Below, in pieces: positions 32,101-64,000 of a stretch of DNA of 64,000 nt (within the stretch, counting starts at the first letter, position 1; each line of letters opens with the position of its first letter). Below the pieces are notes generated by a model. The model worked only from the letters and a program-made list of their open reading frames with translations. It did not search any database and was not told the origin of the DNA. The position numbers and the translations under genes were made by a program. Source of the stretch: Setaria digitata (Eukaryota; Nematoda; Chromadorea; Rhabditida; Setariidae); NCBI GenBank assembly GCA_003640385.1, contig RCAB01000134.1, positions 1 through 64,000 of the forward strand. Direction: 5' to 3'.

Positions 32101-35100
32101 ATTATTTACGTTTATTGAATTGTAAACAAGTCTGTTTTTGTATTTTGTTCTTTTATTTTGGATTTGTTTTCATTTTTTTATTTTTTATTTTTGCCTTTAT
32201 TTTTTGCTAATTCCATTACTGTAATAAAAATTAAGTTCAATCAGCTTTTTTCGTGCGTTATATGAATACAATGATAAAATTTAAGCAGAAATTTTGTTAT
32301 AAAAGTTCTTTTAGAATTTAGTGAAAATCATTTCTTTACATTTTTCTGATATTGTACAGGAGCGTTTATAGTTCCTCTTTATGTGTATACATGTGTTTGC
32401 ATATAAAATTTTATAATAATTTAAAATTTCCAATCGATTTTACATAAATTTTTCTTTTAAATTAAATTTTCACTGACATTTATTATCGGAGGTTTGTTTT
32501 TCAAAGCTAATAAAATCAGTTATTTGACGCCTTCAATTTTTTTTTCTCTGGAAAAATTGCTTAATTATTATTATTTTTTGTCAAATGATTCATTTATTTA
32601 TCAATTTTATCATCACTTTTCTATTTTATCATTTTCAATTTCTATGCTTCTTCCTTTACCATTTATTCATATTATTTTTTTTAAAAATATTTGTTTGAAA
32701 ATTTATTTATTTAGCTTATTTTCTTTTTTCTATTTATTCATTTGGATTTTTAGTTTTGAATAGAAATACGAGGTAAATTTGAACTTTATCACTATCACTT
32801 TCTACATTCGCTCGATCTTCCAGTTTAAATAATTTAATTGAAGAAAGATAATAATTGAATAATTTCCAATTAAGTGTTTTGCAATTCAATTTTTCATAAT
32901 TTACATTTGGAGTTTCATTGTGTTGCAGAAGCCGTTATTAAAGAAAGAAAAGTATTGCAATAATTTTATGAAATTTAATAGTAAAAACTACTTTAAATGA
33001 AAAATTCACTTCATTTTTTACTTCTTTACATTTTAATTTTTATAAGTTCAATTTAAATGATTAGATTGTTCAAAAAAATTAGCGTTTATTTGAAATTATA
33101 AGTTCAGGATTTTTAATACAGTTCTATATTTGTATCAGAAACTTAAATTAAACAGATAAGTTAAACTGTAAGGTATTTTCATGCTTTAAAAGTATTTTTA
33201 CATGATGCTAGAAAATTTAATAAAATTACTCCAAATCAAAATATCACTTTACTCTCATTTCCCATAAGACTGCTACCGTTATAACGATAGTTTTATGATT
33301 CTATTATCACGAGATCGCTCCAGTCCGTCGGAAGACAACCGGAAATATGTTGCGTATAGCATTCCAATATCTCGTTACAGAAATTCATGAAATTCACAGA
33401 AATACTAATCTAATATTTGGCAAATTCGAAATTTAATTAATTAAATAGAAATTGCATACGGCTTATTTACACACTATCAAGAAGAAAAAGTTGATGAACT
33501 ATTAATAATTTGTTTCTTTTTTTTTTTTTTTTGCTTAGCAATTAAATTATGTAATATTAATAATATTCTGTTAACAATAATTATAATTTTAAACCTAATA
33601 ATGATCATTCATGTTGCTTCTTTGTTACGTTACATTCAAAATTTTGGCGATTGCTAAAGTGTAAAAAGGGAAATTAAATAAATAATATTGCGTTAGTGTG
33701 ATATAGAGGAGACGAAAAATATTCACACATATTATTCAATGTCATTACAACAGCAACGAAATTTTAATTATATATAAAAATTGAAAATTACACCCGCCAA
33801 TAAATTATTTAATTTATGTGTCAAAATTTATTTCATTGTATGAATGACATGTTTAATTGCATTCATTGAAATTAAAAATTCAAAAAAGTAAAAAAAAAAA
33901 GAAGAAAGAATCTGATATTCTTTTGTCGTCATTATATTTATAGTTATTGTGTCTTTCTAATTTTTTTCTTTTTTAATTTTTAATTTATTTTCATTGTATC
34001 ATTATTGCTCAGACTTATCAAGTAATAAAAATTAGCATTTCGATTTCATTTTTAAGTTATCAAATTATCCAACTGCAATTCACATTCTCGTTAACATCGT
34101 TAATTTTTTTTTTTTTTCGGCAAATAAATAATGACAACTCGCCCGAAGTATTAGGATTATTTAACAAAAAAGTCGTACTTTTTTTTTTCATTTCATTTTT
34201 TTTTTTTCTGCTTTCCTTTTCCTTTTTTTTTTGCTAAATTTTTAAAGGTTATCTAATTTTTTCCTTTAGCCTTCTACAAATGACAAATACTTTTCAATCT
34301 TCTAAATCGCAAATAAAAAAAAAAAAAAAAAAGGAAAGAAAAAAAAAACGAATTACTTTAAATTCTTATACGGTAAAAATTTTCTACAATGATAAATAAT
34401 TAGTTTTCAATCATTGGTTTAGTATGTTAAACTAGTTGTATGCAGTAGTTGTTTGTGCAAGGTGAACAATAAATCAATTTCAAAATTAAGTTTTTGTTTA
34501 AGATATAAATGATTGCAAAAATATTTTCTTCAATTTGTTTTAAAGCAAACTATCATTTAAAAAAAAAAAAAAAAAGTAAAATAATGAAATGAAATGGAAA
34601 AAAACAAAAAACAAAAACAATTTTGCATTTATTTCGTGTCTCATTTAAAGTGATCTAATTATTCGTTTAATTTATTTCGATTTCATTTTTATTTTCAGTA
34701 AATAATATTTTTACTTTTTGTTCTTTATCGTATGTACAATTATACTAAGAACATTACATTTCCATATTTTTTCCATCGTTTTGTTGATTCCCTAAAATAG
34801 CAATTTAAAGTTTGTAAATCTTATTTCCTCTCTTTTTTTCCTTTTCATATTTGTTTTTATACTATCATCGTTCATACTGCTATCTCTTCAATAATTTATC
34901 CAAAAATTTGACATAAATGCTGATTGAAAAATTTTCGGCGATAATAATCCTTTTCATTTTGTAAATTAAAAATTTATTTTTCATCAGTTATACCATTTTT
35001 TCTTTTTTTTCTCTTTATGAAAAGAAATGAATAGCTAATGTTTATGTAAAGAAGTGTTCATATGGATTTACTGATACGAAAAAATAAAAATAAAAAAATA

Positions 35101-37320
35101 AAAAGAGGCAAGTTAAGCGAAGGATAAATGATAAATTACTGCCATTAACTTATTATGAAATTTAAACTGGCATGAAAAATGACCGAATATTTTTTAAAGT
35201 TTCCAAAATTTAAAATTATATGACAAATAATATTACGTTATTTATCGAAAAGATTCAAACGAATAATGTATTTTGAAAATTAAGGATGTTATTAATTAAT
35301 TACTTAGTATTAGAGTTCATTTGTTGATTGCTGTCATGAAAACACTTATACCGGAAATTAAAATATGCAAACCTAAACTGGAAATTTCAATTACTGCTAC
35401 TACTCTCCTAAAAAAAAAATGACATTTTTCTAATAAATGTGAATAACATTGGAGTGTTCGTTAAAGCTTTATAAAAACTTCATCGGTCTAATTAGCTAGG
35501 TGTAATCAATTGATAGCTAATTCTGCTTGCTCATAACTTTCCGGCTATGCATTTCATTCGGTAAAGTATTTATTATCTATTAATTCGATGCTTTAATTTA
35601 CAGAAATATCTAAATCATTTTCATTCGCTTTTCTTTTCGCAGGTAAAAAGAAAGGAAATTCATCAAGTGTCTCAATAAATTCCATTTATTGCATCAAATG
35701 TTTTTTTTTCTTTGAAATTTTACTGCTCTTAATTTATTTTTTAATTTGTCAATTTTTTTTTATTTTTGAAAGACTTTGTTTTTTCAATGTTCCAGGTAAA
35801 AATTGTTAAAAAGCAAGATATTATTTTGTCATTTCCTAAAAAAATATCCTAAAAAAAAAATTCATAAAAACGGGCGAAATTTTTTTCGCACTTTGAAACG
35901 CTCCTTTAAAATTTTTTGGTCAAAAAAACTTTCCTTTTTTATCAGAAGATAGAACAAAACTTTCTTTTTTCGTTCTTTTTTTCTTTCAGCACAACTTTCT
36001 GCGACTACTTGTATTGCATGAAGTGAATGAAAAGTTATGAAATGAGAAATTACCAAACAAAAATTTGTGAAAAAAAAAAATTCTTTAAGAACTTCAACTT
36101 TGACAATTATTTCTTCAACTTTTTCTTTCGCACTTAGAGTCCTTTTTTTTTTTTGTTGTTGCTGTTCGTTTATGGAAGGTATTAATTCGAATAATTGTAG
36201 GAATATTAATTACTTTTAGAGGCTGGATGATTGATTTGCATCAAATTACAAATTATGCATGGGTAAATTGTCTTTTTTTTGCATTAAGTTAATTTTATAT
36301 GCAATTATTTTATGTGAAGGAAAAAGAGCAATTTGTGCAAGAGAAAATAGACAATTGTTTAAATCGAAATATGACGTAACGGAACAAAATTCGAATATTT
36401 ACTAAATTTAGTCTTTTAGAATTGGAAAACTACTGCTTAGAATTAAATCGCACAGAACTAAAACCTAATTTTGAACAATTAACGATTTACAAACTTCTTT
36501 TGTGATTATTTTAGAGTTTATAGCATTTAGTTGGATTTGATCATAGAAATTTAGCGGTAAATTATATTCTCTTCCCAGTATAATTTAAAAAAACAAAAAA
36601 AAAAGAAATCACTCTTTTCATATATTTTTTAATTTTGCAATGTTTAGGTGTCATTCCATTCGTATTTATTTTAAATAAGAATTGGATACTTTTATTAAAT
36701 AAAAAAAGCACGGAAGTATAAAAATTTTTGAAAATTAATTAGCAAAATGAATGGACTTCTTTCATTATAGTTGTGAAATAATTACATACTAAGAAGTTTG
36801 TTATTATAAAATATCCATTTTCTACAACTGTTATAGTTAAAATTATTTGTAATTAATCATTTTTCAAATTATTTTAATGGATAGCAAATAGATATTTCTG
36901 TGAAAAATATACGCCTTATCGGTCCGATTACGGATAATTGCTACTCTATTAGACTTACTTCAACTTTTTGCAGAATTTATTTCAGATTTATCAGTTTTTT
37001 GAAATTTTAAAATCTAACACTTTTAAATTAATAGGAATAATTTTTATTTTATTTTGTCCCTTTTTAAACAGTTCAATAATCATAAAAAATGTTTCAAACT
37101 GATGCAATATTATCAATTTTTTTATCCAATCCGTTTGCGCCATCATAGCATCTTCTCATCTCATCATCAGTATCAAATTTATCTTCGTTTCAGATTTCAG
37201 TGCAAAAGAATTCGCTATCTATTTTAATTTTTTATTTTTCCTAGTTTTTTCCTTTTTTCTTCTTTGTGTTTTCCTTGTCTTTGACTCGCAAAGATTGAAT
37301 CAAAAATTGCGATTAGTGAA
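26164..37320. other. Long intergenic region without a confident gene
   Basis: About 11 kb between tubulin and TRPM genes. It is AT-rich, with dense T homopolymers from about 30500 to 36200. Things that stand out are a perfect hairpin at 26467-26510, a small less AT-rich island near 28800-28930, two exon-like minus-strand stretches near 29760-30206, and a short island near 33290-33420. None adds up to a gene. TRPM upstream control sequences are probably in the right part. Confidence 0.55.
26467..26510. repeat. Perfect 18-bp inverted repeat with 8-base loop
   Basis: The left arm is 26467-26484 (core TACTACTGCTGAC), the loop 26485-26492 and the right arm 26493-26510, the exact reverse complement. 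It lies about 300 bases after the tubulin stop codon. It may be a 3'-end or termination structure, a small-RNA hairpin or the relic of a palindromic mobile element. Confidence 0.8.
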
Positions 37321-37329
37321 ACTTTGAAT

Positions 37330-37457
37330 GAACTTACGTGGACGACGTGGACGAGACGTTTCATTATTCAGTTCGGAAATTACCACACCTGGCTAATGTT
37401 TCACTCGCCATATACCTACACTGCTTCACCTGATCTCAATTACAACTTTTGCCAAAG
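37330..37457 (+). promoter_or_regulatory. Possible 5' non-coding exon of the TRPM gene
   Basis: A less AT-rich stretch ends GCCAAAG|GTAAGT at 37457, a strong donor, and the next good acceptor is TTTACAG at 38394, just before the TRPM start exon. No frame runs cleanly into the ATG at 38484, so it would be untranslated. An alternative is a short coding first exon; transcript data are absent. Confidence 0.35.
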
Positions 37458-38394
37458 GTAAGTATAAATATCCATTTTGCTTATCTCTTCGAGAATTATA
37501 TTACTTTTACAACTGTGAGAAAAAACTAAAAGTGAAGAATGTGAAATATTCGCAAGAATATAACAACTATTATAACACTCTGTGTTGCTGTTAATTGTTC
37601 ATAATCGCGTTGAGGTCACATTCACAACACCCTTTACCCCTTGACCTTCGTAACTGCATCTTTCATTTCTCCTTTTTTGCCTTTTTTAACTTTATTTTTC
37701 CAGTATGTCTTACAAAAACGGATTGTGGGCAGTCACATTCACTTTTTTCTCCGTAATTTAAAATTTCAATTTCCATTTTCTTTTTTTTTTTTTTTTTTTT
37801 TTGGAAATATATGCTGAAACATATCGCATAAGTTTTCTCACTTTTTTTTATTCGCTATGGAAAAGCTTTTTCATTTTGCAATAAAAATGAATAAAAAATA
37901 AAAATCAGTTTATGAATTTTATCATAATTGATAAATTCATATATTTCTACCACTCTCTTAAGTGATAACAACCTTTTTTTAATTTGAGTACTTTGCAATA
38001 AGTGACGATATATGCATTTTATGAATATAGAAATGCAAAGTTTAAGATGCATCACGAAGTTTTTTTATTAAATAAATCTTTTTTTGTCAAAAAGGAATTA
38101 AAAAATTGACCAACAAATTGATTGCATTATTTTTCTTAGGTGATTTTTTTAGCGTCTGAATTGTTTTCCGTGTTATTTTTAAGAAAAAAAAAAGTTTAGA
38201 TAAAAACTTCGATAAATTTTATTCGTAGCACTGCTTATGATTTTTGAATTTTCACTACGATTTTAAATTCACAATTTAAAGGCAATATTTGAATTTTTTC
38301 ACACTTTCTTTTCGTCTTTTTCTTTTTTAGTTTCATTTTTAATGTTATTTGCAAAAATTTCTGATACATTTTGTTTTTTTTTTCCACTTTACAG

Positions 38395-38483
38395 CTTGCT
38401 GTCAGTGAACTGATTTTTGGACAGTAATCACTAAACGAGGAAAAAAGATTAATTAATTAAAAAAAAGGAACGAGAAAAAAGTT
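38395..38483 (+). promoter_or_regulatory. 5' UTR part of TRPM exon 1
   Basis: The acceptor TTTACAG at 38388-38394 opens an exon that runs 89 bases to the ATG. The acceptor may serve cis-splicing from the exon ending at 37457 or spliced-leader addition. Confidence 0.45.
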
Positions 38484-60407
<21,924 letters not shown>

Positions 60408-62009
60408 TGCAGTCATAATTCGTTATTCTCTTACGTTAACTTGCCTTGACGAAGTATGAAATTGGTTTCGGAAATACGGTAATTCATGTTACAGTCTGGT
60501 AATTGTTAAGATCCAAATGTTAAGGCTCCGAGGATTCAGATATACTACATATGTTTGTTAGGTTTATTACTATTTTTTCTGTTATTTTGGTGTATTTTAG
60601 AGTATTTTGGCATATTGTCAACCACGTATTTTTTAATCATTTTGCGTTATTTATATATTACTTTAATTCGTTATATAAATAGAGTGCATTATTAGTATTG
60701 CTTTTATTATTGTTGGTATTTCTTTCCAGAGCACTTATTAGAAATTGTTGTTCTCTTCTCATCTTTGCTGATCATTCTGTTTTACTTAACTTCTTTTTTC
60801 CTGAACAGTCAGTCATTAACTGGTCATATTCGAAGGAAGAAGTGATTGATTGACGGAATTTTCTAATAAGCCACAATTATTATCAAAAATTATCATTATG
60901 TAGTTATAAACGCTGCTCTGTGCCAGGCAAAATGACGCCTAGGTTTGCTAGCATGGTTTTGTGCGGCTTATCTACTGGAATTCAATCTTTATTGAATTTC
61001 CAGTGATTTATGCTACGCTGACTAAATCATTAATTAGAAATTTAGATCTCAGTAAATTTCATGACTATTGGGTTGTCTACTTTCTATTTATTAATTTTCA
61101 TTAAGTTTAGAAATATGTTTAATTTGCAGTTATTCTATTAATTCTTTCTTTTTTCTTCTCCATCTGCTTATTTTGTCTTATTGTATTGCACAATATTTGC
61201 ATACAGTCTACCTAATGTTGGGTCAAGGAAATTTTCGTGATTTTGTCCATAAAGGCTTTTTTCAGAAAAAAAAAAAAATGTGATGCAAATGCTATAAGTT
61301 CTGATGCTGCTGATAAATTGGTTCTTATCATTGCCTTTATCTGCTTTGCAATAAATGTGAAAACGGTCGTTAAGCATATTGTAGAGGGCAACAATTGACA
61401 GGCTTTTTTTTTATTCGACCAGAGGATATTCTAGAATTTTCTAGTACGATATTCTCTTTATAATTTTCTATAACAAATCACCAGTAAAATCATCTGATTG
61501 TTAATTTCATATCAAAAATCAGCGTATTGTTGACCATTCCACCATCTTTTTCTTAGATTATGAAAATTCCAATTTAATGCATTAGCAAAATTTATGTTTC
61601 GTTAAATTGCTTATTATGAAGTAATAATCTATTCATAAAACTCAGTTGAAATTACTCGAGAGTTTTCAATTGTATCGCTACGCTGATAATATTTTTCTCG
61701 ACAGACAGTAATTTACTCGTAAGCAGCAATAAATAATAAGCAAAGAACTAATTTCAGTAAGTTTATATAGTTGTTATTTTTGATAAATATGAACAACTAT
61801 TGTTTATCGCAAGAAGTATTAGCTTTTGCATCCGTTTCACTTTCAATCTTTAGTTCCTTATTTCTCGTAGCATATATCTTTCCTCTCATTTAATTAGCGT
61901 GGATTTCACGTAATCACTTTACGTAACAAAAATAGACTTTAGCACAAGCAGAAAAGTAGTTTATGAAGGAAGTTAGAAATTTTTTTTCTTATCATTAACA
62001 CTTGTTGAA
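60408..62009. other. Convergent spacer between TRPM and the protease gene
   Basis: Both flanking genes end here. The first part must contain the TRPM 3' UTR, but no AATAAA occurs close to the stop; the first exact one noticed is at 61350. An imperfect hairpin (CTGGAATTCAAT and its near complement) lies at about 60975-61003. No exon was recognised. Confidence 0.5.
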
Positions 62010-64000
62010 TTAAACTAGAGCTGCTTCGTATTCCAGACCAAATTGCTCCAGAAATCTAGTGTCAATTCGGAATAAACCTAGAAATATGCAAATCTTTTTA
62101 ACTATTAATTACAGTGCAAGTTATTTCTTTAGACTGCTTAAGAGCTGAATTTGTAAATCGCTGATAAAAAGAGTCACATAAATCAGTGCTAAATGTTGAT
62201 AATAAGCATTTTGCTAACCGACCATATTCACCCCAGTTTCTTCCATACGAATTGATGGCAATCCAATAAAATGTACCATCGACATCGTGGCCCCAACCGA
62301 TAATTCGTACAACATGCCAATAAATAATCCTATTTTTGAAGCCATTTTCCGGATATGGACTATAGATACCTAAAATAGATTTCCGAATATGAAATATAAA
62401 TGCTTAAAATACACAAAAAAGAAATATTCAATGAGGTTATTTTCACTTGGTCAAAATCCCCATTATGCGATTGAAGTCAATAAATAAATTTAAACAAACG
62501 AAAAAGTTGTTCGAAATTTACTCCTATCTTTTAATTTCTCGGTTGAATTGCAATATTATTCAACAGTGTAAAAATTAATGAATGATATACTATGATACGA
62601 TAAGATAAAAGAATGGTCTGTTGAGAATGTTGCAAAAGAAAACGAAAACAATTTAAATAATTTTGTCTTTTCTTTCAAATAATTGCCTTCAGTTTCTTCT
62701 TTTCCTTTATAGCTATTCATTAGGAATAATTTCACATCTCATAACGGTTCTGAACTTTTGGAAAATTTAACAATGAATTAAATTACTCATTTAAGGCATA
62801 CTGTAGCAGAAGACAACTGTAAATTTTACCCTTTGCATAATGTAAAAATTCTTCAGCAACCGGAAAAGCCATGGTTATCGGTCCGGAAAGGTAAATTTCT
62901 TTCTTTAAAATTTCTCGTGTCTAAAAAAAAGTACTATCGCGTTGATAGCACATTTTAGGCATTTGTGATGGTTGTATTTGGATGGTGATACGTTATTTGA
63001 ATGATTTGGTACTGATGAAAGTTGTAGATGGATGTGCGTTTAAAGGTGATACAGTATTGCAAAGTGTGTATCCAGTAATGGTACGGTATTTCTGTTCGAT
63101 ATATTTAGATATGGGATTAAAGTGCATTCTGATATTGATAAAGTGTAGGTAACAAATTAAATATGTGGTAACTGATTAATTTTTAAAATTCTAACTTGAT
63201 AAAATAATCGCTTTCAAAAAAAAAAAAACTGTAGAATTTAAGTTTAATAAAATATTATCTGTTTTTTGAAATAAAGGAAATATTGTGAACTGGATTCTTT
63301 CTTCCTTCATATTACCTCTTGAGCTGGAAATGATTTTGTGACATTATTAATTATTTTAGTATTAAAATAATCTGTTACTGCGGGAACAACAATATTTCCA
63401 TATCCAGCTAATGATATTACGCGTGGTACCATCGTATATGCTATAGATGCTGCAAATAAAAAGTTTTATTATTTGACAGTAATTAAGAAATTTATTGGAA
63501 GTTTAATAATTATTTAAGTCATAATAAGATAGCAAAATGGCAATGAATGTTTGATGAATAAACCAACCAAAACTATGATGGTAGGAAGAATTTTCAGCTG
63601 GCATTTTCATGAATAGAATAATTGGGATAGAACAATTAGAAAGTTGTTTCATTCATATTTCTGATAATTCTTCTCATCGGATTAAAAGATAGTGTCTATG
63701 TTGATCATATAAAAGAAACAATTCTAGGAATTGAAATTGCCGACTGCATTGCAAAACAAATAAAATAATTTTAATATTTTCACTCTTTGTTTAGTACTTT
63801 TAATTAACTATTTTATTAATAATTCATTTCAAAAATTTCAGGAAAATGTTCCTAAAGCATCATTCAGCGAACTGTTAATGCTTATTTACCATAAGACAAG
63901 GAAATAGTGAATACCATAATGTTTATCATTGATGTAATCATTCCAATAATAACTCTTTTGACATTTTTGATGACACTTTTGTCGTTTAGCATTTTTTACA
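62010..64000 (-). CDS. Cathepsin B-like cysteine protease, 3' part
   Basis: Papain-family (C1) peptidase, probably lysosomal or secreted; the 5' half with the catalytic Cys lies beyond the right edge. Minus-strand exons: from beyond 64000 to about 63898 (CHQKCQKSYYWNDYINDKHYG, matching the Cys-rich region and DKHYG motif of cathepsin B), 62920-62830 (EILKKEIYLSGPITMAF), 62369-62223 (WHVVRIIGWGHDVDGTFYW and INSYGRNWGEYG) and 62077-62010 (LFRIDTRFLEQFGLEYEAAL, stop). The catalytic His (HVVRIIGWG) and Asn (NSYGRNWG) are kept. Departures from the family are Tyr for Trp after the catalytic Asn, Trp before the His, and Phe where the C-terminal ECGIE-type motif has Cys. The last three exons join in phase. 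The donor of the first is uncertain: GTCTTA at 63897 keeps the frame but shortens the usual DKHYG spacer by about four residues. It is either a divergent paralogue or a decaying copy. Confidence 0.8.
63323..63450 (-). other. Exon-like stretch inside the protease gene
   Basis: On the minus strand a good acceptor (TTTGCAG) and a donor (CAAGAG|GTAATA) bound an open frame reading SIAYTMVPRVISLAGYGN and on to TKSFPAQE. It lies between two cathepsin B exons, but the family has no such segment there and its phase (needs one preceding base) does not fit the phase-0 join. It may be a decoy, a lineage-specific insert or an exon of another gene. Confidence 0.25.

Noticed and set aside
32494..32763. 89-codon Phe/Ile-rich ORF
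   Set aside because: Translation of T-rich low-complexity DNA; the hydrophobicity reflects base composition.

Overview
The window looks like a contig from a parasitic nematode, probably a filarial or other spirurid. It is very AT-rich, with long A and T runs. Genes are split into many small exons with T-rich, TTTCAG-type acceptors, and acceptors sitting just upstream of start codons look like spliced-leader addition sites. The closest recognisable proteins are nematode or metazoan families. Two single N bases (40920, 43135) mark imperfect assembly. The species is inferred from style only, not from a marker.

Layout. (1) 100-18408, minus strand: one large gene of at least 33 coding exons whose phases all agree. 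It encodes about 1,425 residues (Ser/Tyr-rich start, very acidic middle, charged helical end) and runs off the left edge; I cannot name it. (2) 18409-20991: divergent intergenic region. (3) 21020-26163, plus strand: a divergent alpha-tubulin in 11 exons, with the acetylation site K40 changed to Q and a very short C-terminal tail. (4) 26164-37320: about 11 kb with no confident gene, only T-rich sequence, a strong hairpin and a few orphan exon-like stretches. (5) 38484-60407, plus strand: a complete TRPM cation-channel gene of 47 coding exons and 1,985 residues, in the size class of C. elegans GON-2. (6) 60408-62009: convergent spacer. (7) 62010-64000, minus strand: the 3' half of a cathepsin B-like cysteine protease gene, cut by the right edge.

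The genes do not form an operon: orientations alternate, spacers are kilobases long, and products are unrelated (unknown acidic protein, cytoskeleton, divalent-cation channel, protease). The densest unusual structure is intron 3 of the TRPM gene (39928-43635). It holds a 368-bp uninterrupted CA repeat, an 89-bp minisatellite, a candidate alternative first exon in matching splice phase, and partial copies of the following exon beside an N. Other points are two GC-AG introns confirmed by protein conservation, an apparent AT-AG intron in the acidic gene, and a possible early poly(A) site that would give a channel-less TRPM isoform. I found no CRISPR array, tRNA, rRNA or intact transposon.
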